DNA of 64,000 bases from Micromonospora halophytica (GCF_900090245.1 NZ_FMDN01000002.1:372001-436000), one strand, 5' to 3'; shown: positions 34,860 to 42,985, numbered from the stretch's first letter. Translations and numbers: made by a program. Notes: generated by a model from the letters alone, not told the origin.

Positions 34860-35429
34860 GTGCGCAAGCTCGTGTACTACATCGCCAGCACTCTCGACGG
34901 CTTCATCGCCGCCCCCGACGGGTCGTACGACTTCTTCCCGCTCGACGACGACGTGCGGGAGCACCTGGTGGCGCACTGGCCCCAGACGTTCCCCGGCGTC
35001 GCCCACGGGCACTTCGGCATCGACCGGCCGCAGGGGCGGTTCGACGCGGTGGTGATGGGCCGACACACCTACGACCCGGCCCTGGCGCTCGGCGTCACCA
35101 GCCCGTACGCCCACCTGAAGCAGTACGTCTTCTCCCGCTCCCTGGCCCCGGCCGACTATCCGGACGTGGAGATCGTCGACGGCGACCCGGTCGCCTTCGT
35201 CCAGGAGCTGAAGCGGCGCGACGGTGGGGACATCTGGCTCTGCGGCGGCGGCAGGCTCGCCGGGCAGCTGCTCCCCGAGGTGGACGAGCTGGTCGTCAAG
35301 CTCAACCCGTTCCTGCTCGGCAGCGGCGTGCCGATCGTCGACCGGGAGTTCGACCCGCGCCGACTCCGCCTGGTGGAGACCCGCCCCTTCGACAGTGGAG
35401 TGGTCGTCCTGCGCTACCTCGCCGGGTGA
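34860..35429 (+). CDS. Dihydrofolate-reductase-fold protein (RibD C-terminal type)
   Basis: A 189-residue protein with a DHFR-like fold: VYYIASTLDGFIAAPDGSYD at the start, FDAVVMGRHTYDPALALG, and DIWLCGGGRLAGQLLPEVDE, the nucleotide-binding GGG segment. This group is often called dihydrofolate reductase family but is closer to the RibD reductase domain, and most members have unknown substrates. The GTG at 34860 follows GAGGAG. It is divergent from a TetR gene and probably controlled by it, which suggests induction by a small molecule. Confidence 0.88.
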   Translation: MRKLVYYIASTLDGFIAAPDGSYDFFPLDDDVREHLVAHWPQTFPGVAHGHFGIDRPQGRFDAVVMGRHTYDPALALGVTSPYAHLKQYVFSRSLAPADYPDVEIVDGDPVAFVQELKRRDGGDIWLCGGGRLAGQLLPEVDELVVKLNPFLLGSGVPIVDREFDPRRLRLVETRPFDSGVVVLRYLAG

Positions 35430-35478
35430 GCCGGTTATCCGGTTGTCCCGCACCGGCGACGTCCACCACCGTGGACGG

Positions 35479-36414
35479 ATGGGTGAGCCCACGAGGACCC
35501 GGATCGGCTGGCGGGACCTGCCCGAGCACGTCCGGTCCGCCGTGCAGGAGATCCTCGGCGACCGGGTGGTCGCCGCGGTCTCCCAGCCCGGCGGATACTC
35601 CCCCGGCACCGCCGACCGGGTCCGCACCGCGGGTGGCGGGCGGGCGTTCGTCAAGGCGGTCTGCCCCGCGTTGAACGCGCACAGCGTCGCGCTGCACCGC
35701 GCGGAGGCGGCCGTCGCGGCCGGGCTGCCCGGGTACGCTCCGGCACCCCGGCTGCTGGGCCACCACGACGACGGCGAGTGGGTCGCGCTGGTCTTCACCG
35801 ACGTGGCCGGGCGGCACCCGCGGACCCCGTGGCGGGACGACGAACTGGCCACCGTGCTGCGGACGCTGGAGGAGCTGGCGGTCACCCTCACCCCCAACCC
35901 GGTCCCGCACGCCCCGGCCGCCGCCGAACGGCTGGCAACGGACTTCACCGGCTGGCACCGGATCGCCGCCGACCCACCCGCCGACCTCGACCCGTGGGCC
36001 CGGGCGCACCTGCCCGAGCTGTGCGCCGCCGCCGAACGGGGCCTGACCGCCCTCGACGGTGACACCCTCTGCCACGTCGACCTGCGGGCCGACAACCTGC
36101 TGCTCGACCCGGCCGGCGCGGTCACCGTGGTCGACTGGCCGCACGCCTGCCGGGGCCCGGCCTGGCTCGACACCGCCCTGCTGCTGGTCAACGTCCTGCT
36201 GCACGGCGGGCACGACATCGAGGCGCTGCTGCGCCGGCTGCCGCTCACCGCCGCCGTCGACCCCGACACCCTGACCGGTGTCCACGCCGGCCTGGCCGGG
36301 TTCTTCCTCGACGGCGCCCGGCGACCGCCGCCGCCCGGCATCCCGACCGTCCGGGCGTTCCAGCGGGCCCAGGGCGACGCGCTGCTGCCCTGGATACGGC
36401 ACCGGCTGCGCTGA
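35479..36414 (+). CDS. Aminoglycoside-phosphotransferase-fold protein
   Basis: A 311-residue protein with a kinase-like fold. GGGRAFVKAVCP holds the ATP-binding lysine, TLCHVDLRADNLLLDPAGAV the catalytic aspartate and asparagine, and VTVVDWPHACRGPAWLD the metal-binding aspartate (DWP in place of DxD). These proteins phosphorylate antibiotics or small metabolites; the substrate cannot be inferred. The ATG at 35479 is 49 bases after the DHFR-like gene, so they could share a transcript. Confidence 0.85.
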   Translation: MGEPTRTRIGWRDLPEHVRSAVQEILGDRVVAAVSQPGGYSPGTADRVRTAGGGRAFVKAVCPALNAHSVALHRAEAAVAAGLPGYAPAPRLLGHHDDGEWVALVFTDVAGRHPRTPWRDDELATVLRTLEELAVTLTPNPVPHAPAAAERLATDFTGWHRIAADPPADLDPWARAHLPELCAAAERGLTALDGDTLCHVDLRADNLLLDPAGAVTVVDWPHACRGPAWLDTALLLVNVLLHGGHDIEALLRRLPLTAAVDPDTLTGVHAGLAGFFLDGARRPPPPGIPTVRAFQRAQGDALLPWIRHRLR

Positions 36415-36509
36415 GCGGACCGGCGGCCCGTGACTGGTGGGAGCGCGCGCCGGACGAGGCGTCCGATGACCGCCAGACCCGCCGGCCGCCGCCGACGAGG
36501 CTGAATGCC

Positions 36510-36728
36510 ATGACGACGACACTTCTCGACGGCAAGGTGGCCCTCGTGACCGGCGGCAGCCGGGGCATCGGGGCGGCGACCGCGCTGCGGCTGGCCGCCG
36601 ACGGCGCCGACGTGGCCGTGACCTGGCGGCAGGACGCCGAACAGGCGGCCACGGTGGTGAAGCGGATCGAGGCGACCGGCCGCCGGTCGCTCGCATCGGT
36701 CACTGCGGCGCCCGGACCTCATGCGTGA
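36510..36728 (+). pseudogene. Truncated short-chain dehydrogenase (N-terminal fragment)
   Basis: The first 62 residues are a normal SDR start: LLDGKVALVTGGSRGIGAAT binds NADP, and GADVAVTWRQDAEQAATVVK follows as the second Rossmann unit. After about residue 62 (ATGRRSLA) the match stops and the frame closes ten codons later, inside the tail of the convergent alpha/beta hydrolase. The catalytic YxxxK region is gone, about 180 residues missing. It is a remnant left by recombination or deletion. Confidence 0.85.
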
Positions 36729-37497
36729 GGAAGGGCAGGACGGCGGCAGGCAGGGCCGGCGAGGCGACGATGTCGTAGTGGGTCAGGCCGGGCAGCACGG
36801 CCAGCCGGGAGGCGGGCCGGTCGGTGCCGTCCCAGCCGGCGTCGCGGTGCCCGCCACCGAGCAGCCCGTAGAAGTGCGCCATGTGGGTCACCGGGATCGC
36901 GTCGGCGTCGGCGTAGACCAGCAGGGTGGGGGTGGCGAGCGCGGCCACCTCCGCCGACCAGTCGTACTCGCGGCGCAGCAGCTCACCGGTGCGGGCCCAC
37001 AGTCGCGGCCAGTCCTCGGGGCGGGGGGCGATCCGGGCGTACAACTCGTGCGGGGGTGTGCCGCGCATCTGCTCGCCGACCCGCTCGTCCTGGGCGGCCA
37101 TCGCGGCCAGCACCTCCGGGTACCAGCCCTGTCGCCGACAGGGCGTGGAGACCAGCACCAGCCGGCGGACCAGCCCGGGATGCTGGATCGCGGTACGCAG
37201 CGCGACCCCGCCGCCGAGCGAGTAGCCGAGCACGTCGGCCTCGGGCAGGTCGAGGTGGCGCAGCAGTGCGGCGACGTCGTCGGCCAGCGACTCGTACCGC
37301 AGTGGACGGTCGACGTCGGCGGTGCGGCCGTGGCCCTGGAGATCGACGGCGATCACCTGCCGCCGGGCGGTGAGGGCGGGCAGGACCGGGGCGAACATCT
37401 CCACCGCGCCGTACCCGCCGTGCAGCAGCACCAGGGGTCGGCCGTTGCCGTGGACCTCGTACCAGAGGCGCAGGCCGTTGACGTCCGCGTAGCCCAC
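36700..37497 (-). CDS. Alpha/beta hydrolase
   Basis: A 265-residue enzyme. The oxyanion region is RPLVLLHGGYGAVEMFAPVL, the nucleophile elbow GYSLGGGVALRTAIQ holds the serine, the acid is in LLVYADADAIPVTHMAHF and the histidine in LPGLTHYDIVASP. Such enzymes cleave esters, lactones or related bonds. The GTG at 37497 has a GGGAGG site at the right distance and is preferred over the much longer open frame. It overlaps the SDR remnant by 29 bases on the opposite strand. Confidence 0.88.
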   Translation of the reverse strand: MGYADVNGLRLWYEVHGNGRPLVLLHGGYGAVEMFAPVLPALTARRQVIAVDLQGHGRTADVDRPLRYESLADDVAALLRHLDLPEADVLGYSLGGGVALRTAIQHPGLVRRLVLVSTPCRRQGWYPEVLAAMAAQDERVGEQMRGTPPHELYARIAPRPEDWPRLWARTGELLRREYDWSAEVAALATPTLLVYADADAIPVTHMAHFYGLLGGGHRDAGWDGTDRPASRLAVLPGLTHYDIVASPALPAAVLPFLTHEVRAPQ

Positions 37498-37628
37498 CGT
37501 CGCCTCCCGTCGGTCCCCGTCAGGTGATTCTGGTACGCCCCGAAGACCCCGCGCGGGCGGCGCGCGGGTCCCCACCGCCGGGGCGTACCCGGGGGCGACG
37601 CCGCGCCGGCACGTCGCAGCCGGCCCGG

Positions 37629-39506
37629 TCATCCCGGTCGGACGCACGGGTCGGTGACCGTGTAGGTCGGGCTCTGCGCCGTACGGCCGTCGGCGGCGGT
37701 GGCCCGCACCGACCAGGTCAGCGTCGACGCGCTCAGGGACCCGATGGTGGCCTGTGCGGCCGATCCGTCCACGGTCGCGGCCCGGGCCGACGTCCTGCCC
37801 CCGGAAGGTGTCCAGCGGACCTCGGCGTTCCGGAGCGTGGCGCTGCCGGTGGCCCGTACGGCGAGGCTGTAGGTCTGCGCGCCGCACCGCACCGCGCCGG
37901 TGGCGGAGACCGTGAACGGCGCGGTGACCCGTGGCGGGCCGGTCGGTCGGGGCGCGGTCGGCACCGGGGTCGGCGTCGGCGGGGTGCCGTCCGGCACGAC
38001 TTCGGGCGCGGTCGGCGCGGCGGGCGTACCCGGCCGGGCCGCACCGGCTGCGTCCGCCGGCCCGGTGCCGGTCCCGGGCGTCGCGCCGGCGGGGTCGGCC
38101 GACGCCGTCGTGCCGGGTGCCTGGTTGCCGGCCGCCGTGGCCGCCCCGGACGGCAGCGGCGCGGCGGCGGGTGCCACCGGCTCACCGGCCCGTGACCCGA
38201 TCGTCCCGGCCACCGGTCGACCGGAGCCGTCCTGCGCGGTCGGGCGACCGGGCGCCAACGCCCAGGCGCCGAGCACGGCGAGCAGGATCAGCGGAGCCGC
38301 CGTCGCGGCTACCCGGCGACGTCGGCGGCGGCGCTCCGGCGAGGTGGTCCGCACGGGGTGCGGCGTATCGCGCGGCACCGCCGTCGGGTCCGCCGACCCC
38401 GCCGCGCGATCCGGGAGTACCGCCCCACCGTCCGCGGGCACGGCCGGCATCGCCGCCTGCTGCGCGGGCTCCGCCAGGTGCTCGGGGGCCACGGCCGCAT
38501 CACCCGGCGACACGGCCACACGGTCCGGCGCCGCCGCACCGTCCGGATGCACCGCCGCACGATCCGAGGACGCCGCCTCGGCCGTCGCCGGCGGGGGCGC
38601 GTCGACCGGGCCGTCCACCGGACCGGCGGGCTCGTCGGCCGCCGGCGTCAGGTCGGTCGCCGGCTCGAACCGCACCGCACCCGCCTCGACCGCCGGCTCG
38701 GCCACGTCGATCGCGTCGGCCGGCACGTCGATCGCCTCGATGAGTCGCGGCCACACGCTCTCGGCGACGACCAGGAAGGCCGGTGCCGTGTACGCAGACA
38801 GCAGCACCGCCGGGCTGAGCTGCTCCTGCCGCAGCGATCCGCACACCACGCAGCTCTCGATGTGCCGCGAGACCCGCTTGCGCAGGATCGGGGTGAGCCG
38901 GCCCTGCCAGCCGTCGATCAGGCCGGCGAGGGCGGGGCAGTCCCGGGCCCCGGTGCGGGCCACCAGCAGCGCCCCCAGCGCCCGTTCGAGCTGCGAGCGG
39001 GCGCGGGACAGTCGGGCGTGCGCGTGGTTGGCGGGCACCCCGAGGGCCGCGCCGATGTCGGCGGACGACAGGTCGTGGCGGATGGCCAGGTGGACCACCT
39101 CGCGGTCGCCCGGGTTCAGCGCGTCGGCCGCGGCATGCACCAGGTGGCGTACCTGCGCGGCGTTGACGCCGGTGGCCGGGTCGGCGATGTCGGCCACCGG
39201 CTCGCCGGCCTCCTCCAGCGGCAGGGATCGGGACCGGTCCCGCAGCTGTCGGAGGCATTCGTTACGCACGATCGCGTACAGCCAGGGGCGCAACCGGGCG
39301 GGCTCACGGAGCTGGCCGATGCGCTGCCCGGCGGTGAGGAACGCGTCGTGGACGGCGTCCGCGGCGGCCTCCGGCTCCCGCAGCACGGTCCGGGCGTACG
39401 TGTACAGCCGGTCGGCGTACCGCCGGTACATGCCCTCCAGGCCGGCCCGCTCACCGCGGCGCACCGCCTCCACCAGGGCGATGTCGTCCTGTGCCGCCGT
39501 GTCCAT
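37629..39506 (-). CDS. ECF sigma factor fused to zinc finger, membrane helix and outer domain
   Basis: A 625-residue multi-part protein. Residues 1-165 are an ECF sigma factor: region 2 (ADRLYTYARTVLREPEAAAD, LRPWLYAIVRNECLRQLRDR) and region 4 (EVVHLAIRHDLSSADIGAAL). Around residue 210 is a zinc-finger motif HIESCVVC (HxxxCxxC) like those of anti-sigma factors. A long Ala/Pro-rich linker leads to one membrane helix at about 400-420 (AATAAPLILLAVLGAWAL). The last 90 residues form an outer beta domain with two cysteines (VRCGAQTY, DPCVRPG). The ATG at 39506 has a GGGGGAC site. The sigma and its control module are thus tethered to the membrane in one chain. Confidence 0.85.
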   Translation of the reverse strand: MDTAAQDDIALVEAVRRGERAGLEGMYRRYADRLYTYARTVLREPEAAADAVHDAFLTAGQRIGQLREPARLRPWLYAIVRNECLRQLRDRSRSLPLEEAGEPVADIADPATGVNAAQVRHLVHAAADALNPGDREVVHLAIRHDLSSADIGAALGVPANHAHARLSRARSQLERALGALLVARTGARDCPALAGLIDGWQGRLTPILRKRVSRHIESCVVCGSLRQEQLSPAVLLSAYTAPAFLVVAESVWPRLIEAIDVPADAIDVAEPAVEAGAVRFEPATDLTPAADEPAGPVDGPVDAPPPATAEAASSDRAAVHPDGAAAPDRVAVSPGDAAVAPEHLAEPAQQAAMPAVPADGGAVLPDRAAGSADPTAVPRDTPHPVRTTSPERRRRRRRVAATAAPLILLAVLGAWALAPGRPTAQDGSGRPVAGTIGSRAGEPVAPAAAPLPSGAATAAGNQAPGTTASADPAGATPGTGTGPADAAGAARPGTPAAPTAPEVVPDGTPPTPTPVPTAPRPTGPPRVTAPFTVSATGAVRCGAQTYSLAVRATGSATLRNAEVRWTPSGGRTSARAATVDGSAAQATIGSLSASTLTWSVRATAADGRTAQSPTYTVTDPCVRPG

Positions 39507-39546
39507 CCGTGTCCCCCGCTGCTCGTCGACCGTCCCAGTAGAACCG

Positions 39547-39563
39547 CCGAATTTTTTCTTCGG
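39547..39563. promoter_or_regulatory. AT-rich hairpin in the divergent sigma/secreted-protein region
   Basis: CCGAA-TTTTTTC-TTCGG forms a small stem with a pyrimidine loop in an otherwise GC-rich 133-base gap. A GGAAC motif overlaps its right arm (39562-39566), which recalls ECF -35 boxes. No good -10 partner was found, so a role as a promoter is only suggested. Confidence 0.3.
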
Positions 39564-39639
39564 AACTTTCTGTTGGCATCCCGACCCGGGCGCGCTCCTA
39601 CCGGTGTCGCACCGAACATCCGTAGGAGAGGAAGACACC

Positions 39640-40512
39640 ATGCGAGAAGGATCGAACCGTATCCGGTGGTCGCGTCGCACCCCCGCCCTCGTCGGGTCCG
39701 CGCTGAGCGCGCTCGTGCTCGGCCAGTTGGCCCTCACCGGCCCGGTGGCGGCGGTGCCCGGCCTGAGCATCAAGACCACGACCGGTCCCAGCAACAGCTT
39801 CGCGAAGTCGCAGAACGCGACCTGCCCGGCCGGCACCGTGGTCATTGGCGGTGGTGGCGCGATCACCGGTTCGGGGCTCGGGCAGGTCGGCATGGACATC
39901 ATGAAGCCACTGATCGGCGGGACCACGTTCTCGGTGACCGGACGCGAGGACGAGAACGGCGTCGCCGGCAACTGGGCGGTCACGGCGAGCGCGGTGTGCG
40001 CCCCGGCGCCCAAGGGCCTGGTGACCGTGTCCGGCAGTTCGGCGACCAGCTTCGGCTCGTCCAACTGGTTCGAGAAGTCCTGCCCGCTCGGCAAGCATGC
40101 CATCGGGGTCGGTGGCGCGGTCGTCGGGGCGTCGAACAGCGAGGTCGTCCTCGAGGATCTGCGCATCCACCAGAGCAGCGTCGTGGTGGCCGGCGCCGAG
40201 GACGGCACCGGCTTCGACAAGACGTGGTGGCTGGACGCCACCGCGATCTGCGCGGACCCGCTGCCCGGCGAGAAGCGTGTCACCAACGACAGCGTCTACA
40301 GCTCCGCCGCGACCCGGTCGGTCACGGCCACCTGCCCCAGCGGTACCCGGGTGCACGGTGTGGGCGGCGAGATCCTCGGCGGTGACGGCCAGGTCCGCCT
40401 GACCGAGATGCGGCCCACGACCTCGACCACGGTCAGGGTCGCTGCCGCCGAGGACGAGAACGGCTTCAGCAGCAACTGGAAGGTCCGCGCGTACGCCGTC
40501 TGCGCGAGCTGA
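39640..40512 (+). CDS. Secreted protein with three tandem repeats
   Basis: A 290-residue protein with a signal peptide (VGSALSALVLGQLALTGPVA, cut near AVA) and three repeats of about 80 residues. Each contains a cysteine-proline start (TCPAGTVVIGGGGAI, SCPLGKHAIGVGGAV, TCPSGTRVHGVGGEI), an acidic turn (EDENG, EDGTG, EDENG) and ends near a second cysteine (AVCAPAP, AICADPL, AVCAS), so each repeat likely has one disulfide. I do not recognise a named family. An AGGAGAGG site precedes the ATG. It is divergent from the membrane-tethered sigma factor and could be its target gene. Confidence 0.8.
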   Translation: MREGSNRIRWSRRTPALVGSALSALVLGQLALTGPVAAVPGLSIKTTTGPSNSFAKSQNATCPAGTVVIGGGGAITGSGLGQVGMDIMKPLIGGTTFSVTGREDENGVAGNWAVTASAVCAPAPKGLVTVSGSSATSFGSSNWFEKSCPLGKHAIGVGGAVVGASNSEVVLEDLRIHQSSVVVAGAEDGTGFDKTWWLDATAICADPLPGEKRVTNDSVYSSAATRSVTATCPSGTRVHGVGGEILGGDGQVRLTEMRPTTSTTVRVAAAEDENGFSSNWKVRAYAVCAS

Positions 40513-40523
40513 CCCGCCGGTGT

Positions 40524-40557
40524 GGTGGTCCGCGTCGGACGTCCGATGCGGACCACC
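40524..40557. terminator. Hairpin terminator after the repeat protein
   Basis: Arms GGTGGTCCGC (40524-40533) and GCGGACCACC (40548-40557) enclose TCGGACGTCCGA, itself a perfect palindrome, so the stem is almost continuous. It starts 12 bases after the stop codon. Confidence 0.75.
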
Positions 40558-40669
40558 CACGCTCGGCCGCTCCACGGTCCGGGGCGGTGACGTCGCGCCG
40601 GTCCCTGGCCGTCGTGCCGGCGAGCCAGGATGGCTCCGCCGCTGCGTACCCGGTGGCATGTGATCAGGC

Positions 40670-40895
40670 AGGTGTCCGGGCGAGGCCGGCCGGACCGCCA
40701 CGGGGCGACGGCGGTCCGGCCGGCGTGGCGCAGCATCGCCCTGACCACCAGTGGGTGCACCAGGCGTACGGCGGCGAGGTAGGCGCGGCCGGACCGGGAC
40801 CGGCTCGCCGCCAGGGTGGCCACGGTGACCGTCGTGCCGTCGCAGTCCGGCTCGACCAGGACGCCGGCTCGGAAGTCCAAATGGCCGGCCGCGGG
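40670..40895 (-). pseudogene. DUF2867-like remnant
   Basis: One minus-strand frame reads HLDFRAGVLVEPDCDGTTVT followed by VATLAASRSRSGRAYLAAVR and LVHPLVVRAMLRHAGRT. This resembles the C-terminal end of DUF2867 proteins, including the GRAY segment and the proline/basic end. No start or N-terminal part is present and the frame runs on without a good stop. It is judged a decayed fragment. Confidence 0.45.
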
Positions 40896-41053
40896 GCTTC
40901 TGGTGACCGGGCCTGCCTCCGGCCTCGGATCGGCACCGCTTCCGGGATGACGGACCGAGACGACGACTGAGACGACTTGGCCGCCCGTCATCCGGCGGCC
41001 CGATTCTGTCCGCTGGTCGTTGTGTGGGCGCGACAGGTTTGAGCCTATGCCCC

Positions 41054-41281
41054 CTACGACGGCAGCAGTTCCACAGCTGTTTCCCAGACGGCGTACGGGA
41101 AGGCCACCAACAGCAGCAGGCCGCTGCCGACGAGCCTCCACATGCTCACCGGGTGGCCGCCGCGACGCGAAGATCGAACATCCCGCACATTGATCAAGAA
41201 CACCAGAGCGATGAACGCGACCATGATCCACACCCAAAGCAGGGACTCGTCCATGGCCTGCGATTGTCCGTCGGTTGCCAT
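41054..41281 (-). CDS. Small two-helix membrane protein
   Basis: A protein of 75 residues (66 if it starts at the ATG at 41254, MDESLLWVW). Two hydrophobic segments, LLWVWIMVAFIALVFLINV and LVGSGLLLLVAFPYAVW, flank a basic loop (DVRSSRRGGHPVS). It resembles small phospholipase_D-nuclease-N-like membrane proteins only in shape. No family is assigned. Confidence 0.5.
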   Translation of the reverse strand: MATDGQSQAMDESLLWVWIMVAFIALVFLINVRDVRSSRRGGHPVSMWRLVGSGLLLLVAFPYAVWETAVELLPS

Positions 41282-41475
41282 CCCGAGCCAACTCGGTCAC
41301 TTGCACGGCCCTGTGACCGCCGACGAAACACACACTCGGTGACCCCCTGCCGTCGGTATGCCAAGTCGATGGCAGGCGGGACGGCCTACCGCAACCACCC
41401 ACGGACCGCGAGCCGCCGACGCAGCCCCGGCCGTCCTGGAGCCGGAGCGCCCGGCGCAGCAGCGGTATCGCGCCC

Positions 41476-41793
41476 GTGCGGGCTGGTGGTCAAGTGCCAC
41501 CGATCAGCGCCGAGGTCTCCACACCCGAACACCCTCCGAACACCTCGATCGACGCGTTCCTCGCAGCGGCGCACACGGACCCTGCATCGATCTCGTGGGA
41601 CACCTGCTGGCCGAGCGAACACGACCGGAGCGGATTCGAACTCGCCATCAACGGGTGCGAACTGTGGCACGCTCCGGCGCCGCCCGGCCACAGTCTCTAC
41701 GTACACGTCCATCCGGCCAGACCCGAGCTCGCAGACGACCTCGCGGCAGCAGTAGGAGGACAGGTCACGGGCGAGCCCGCACTGGGCTGGTGA
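41476..41793 (+). CDS. Hypothetical protein in the decayed region
   Basis: A frame of up to 105 residues with a plausible polar sequence (NTSIDAFLAAAHTDPASISW, FELAINGCELWHAPAPPGHS, LYVHVHPARPELADDLAA). It contains two tryptophans and a mixed composition unlike shadow frames. All possible starts are GTG with weak ribosome binding sites. It may be a genuine small gene or a fragment; no family is recognised. Confidence 0.35.
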   Translation: MRAGGQVPPISAEVSTPEHPPNTSIDAFLAAAHTDPASISWDTCWPSEHDRSGFELAINGCELWHAPAPPGHSLYVHVHPARPELADDLAAAVGGQVTGEPALGW

Positions 41794-41859
41794 ACGCCGG
41801 ACACATCCGCACAGGCATGGAGAACAGACATCGCCGACAGCCGGCGGCGCTCGCCTCGG

Positions 41860-41931
41860 ATGGAGTCGGGCGTCCCGCCGCACGTCGTCCAGGCCATCGC
41901 CCGCCACGCCGACGTGAAGATCACCCTGATG
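41860..41931 (+). pseudogene. Tyrosine recombinase (integrase) C-terminal remnant
   Basis: The frame from 41860 reads ESGVPPHVVQAIARHADVKI followed by TL. This matches the region of phage-type integrases just before the catalytic tyrosine, in the pattern GVPPHVV..ILGHSDI..T. The catalytic arginine and the tyrosine are absent. It lies 0.9 kb from the 3' end of the tRNA-Val gene, the sort of site such enzymes use. Confidence 0.6.
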
Positions 41932-42039
41932 TCTGGCGGCGTCCTTGCCCGTGCTGGCTTTCAGGTCAACGTACGTCGGCGGCTTCCCCTGGCTCCTGGC
42001 GTTTGGCGCTGTTGCGGTCACTGTTGCTGTCAGTATGGT

Positions 42040-42617
42040 CGGCCACGATCTGGATGCTTATCTGATCTCCGAGCTAGCAGAACCCGAGTCGGCGAGCGAG
42101 CCGTCGTGAAGGCTCGGGGCGCGCCCGCCACTGCGGTAGTAGTTCGTTCCGTAGCGCCTCGGCCACCGCTGCGGAGGCCACCGCGCCGGCCAACCCTCGG
42201 CCCCGACAGTCGGAGCTAGTCAGCACACCCAGGTGAGCGACCGAGCTTGGCCACCGGCGGTAACCAGCCGCTGCCACCACCCGCCCACCGTCCCGAATCA
42301 CGAAAAACAGACGACGTGACATCGTCGATACCGCTCTCCGCGGCCTCGCCCTCGGAGACGCCTGCCAATAGTGCACCGAGATCGGGATGCCCGGGGAGCA
42401 TCCGCTCGATGTCAGCAGCCGCCATCGCCGGCCTGAAGTCCTTCTCGTCCAAGTACGCCAGAGCGGCGGGACCGAGCACGTCGACGACTCCGGGCTCACC
42501 GCTCCATCGCTCCTCGGCAACGGCACAACGCACCGGCCGGTCAGCGAGCGCTTCCCGCAAGAACCGGGCGGTCAGAGCGTCCGGCGCGGTGGCAATACCG
42601 GCATCGCCCAGCACCAC
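42040..42617 (-). pseudogene. GNAT acetyltransferase, frameshifted and with internal stop
   Basis: The first frame (42617 to about 42330) gives an N-terminal region (ALADRPVRCAVAEERWSGEP, AMAAADIERMLPGHPDLGAL). The match then continues in another frame with the acetyl-CoA-binding core: FFVIRDGGRVVAAAGYRRWP, VLTSSDCRGRGLAGAVASAA. The shift lies near 42320-42345. In the second frame RLGFC is followed by TAG at 42074 where a normal GNAT would read GFRELGDQI; sequence after the stop (LGDQISIQIV) continues the fold. Two lesions make it a pseudogene. Confidence 0.75.
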
Positions 42618-42654
42618 GATGCCCGCCCACTTCGAGCGAACTAGGGTTGGCGAG

Positions 42655-42785
42655 GTGCCTCGCTACGCTGTCGGTCTGCCGAATGTCGGACCTTTCGCTG
42701 ACCCCGGATACTCGTCGATCTGGCCGTCGCGGCTGAGGAGCAGGGCTGGGATGGCGTCTCGGCGGGCGACTCCCACATGCACCAC
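42655..42785 (+). pseudogene. LLM-class flavin-dependent oxidoreductase, N-terminal fragment
   Basis: Starting at a GTG (42655), the frame reads PRYAVGLPNVGPFADP; after a one-base shift it goes on as LVDLAVAAEEQGWDGVSAGD. Together these match the first strand and helix of luciferase-like F420- or FMN-dependent monooxygenases. About 250 residues are missing and the tRNA terminator follows. The fragment is divergent from the GNAT pseudogene. Confidence 0.7.
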
Positions 42786-42791
42786 TGCTGT

Positions 42792-42825
42792 CACCGCCCC
42801 GGGAAGTGATCTTCTCGGGGCGGTG
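42792..42825 (-). terminator. Terminator of tRNA-Val
   Basis: Perfect 10-bp arms CACCGCCCCG (42792-42801) and CGGGGCGGTG (42816-42825) around a 14-base loop, starting six bases after the tRNA 3' end on the minus strand. Confidence 0.75.
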
Positions 42826-42830
42826 AAGGG

Positions 42831-42902
42831 TGGGCGCGGCAGGTTTCGAACCTGCGACCCCTCGCTTGTAAGGCGAGTGCTCTCCCACTGAGCTACGCGC
42901 CC
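42831..42902 (-). tRNA. tRNA-Val (anticodon UAC)
   Basis: A 72-nucleotide cloverleaf on the minus strand. The acceptor stem starts GGGCGCG and closes with CGCGCCC before discriminator A; the D arm holds GCTCAGTGGGAGAGC; the anticodon arm is CTCGC-CTTACAA-GCGAG, so the anticodon is TAC and it reads GUA valine codons; the T arm has GCAGGTTCGAACCTGC. CCA is not encoded. The 3' end faces the decayed region, making it a likely attachment site of a lost integrative element. Confidence 0.97.
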
Positions 42903-42985
42903 GGAACGCCCCGTACGGCGGGCCGGAGGTTGGCAAGCTTACCTGCCGGCCTCCGGCCCGGTCGAACGGTGTGCCCGGTGGGGCG

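Larger units (their letters stand above)
40513..41053. other. Intergenic region with terminator and gene remnant
   Basis: This 541-base stretch holds the terminator of the repeat protein (40524-40557) and a decayed DUF2867-like coding segment (about 40670-40895). Beyond that I see no gene or signal. Confidence 0.5.
41282..42830. other. Decayed region beside tRNA-Val
   Basis: Almost all coding sequence here is broken: a possible small protein (41476-41793), an integrase C-terminal remnant (about 41860), a GNAT pseudogene (42040-42617) and an N-terminal fragment of an LLM-class oxidoreductase (42655). It ends at the terminator hairpin and tRNA. This is what an integrative element leaves after decay. 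Confidence 0.6.

Noticed and set aside
37629..40286. An 885-residue version of the sigma factor
   Set aside because: The extra N-terminal part lies opposite the secreted repeat protein and the promoter region; the ATG at 39506 has a ribosome binding site and a normal ECF start.
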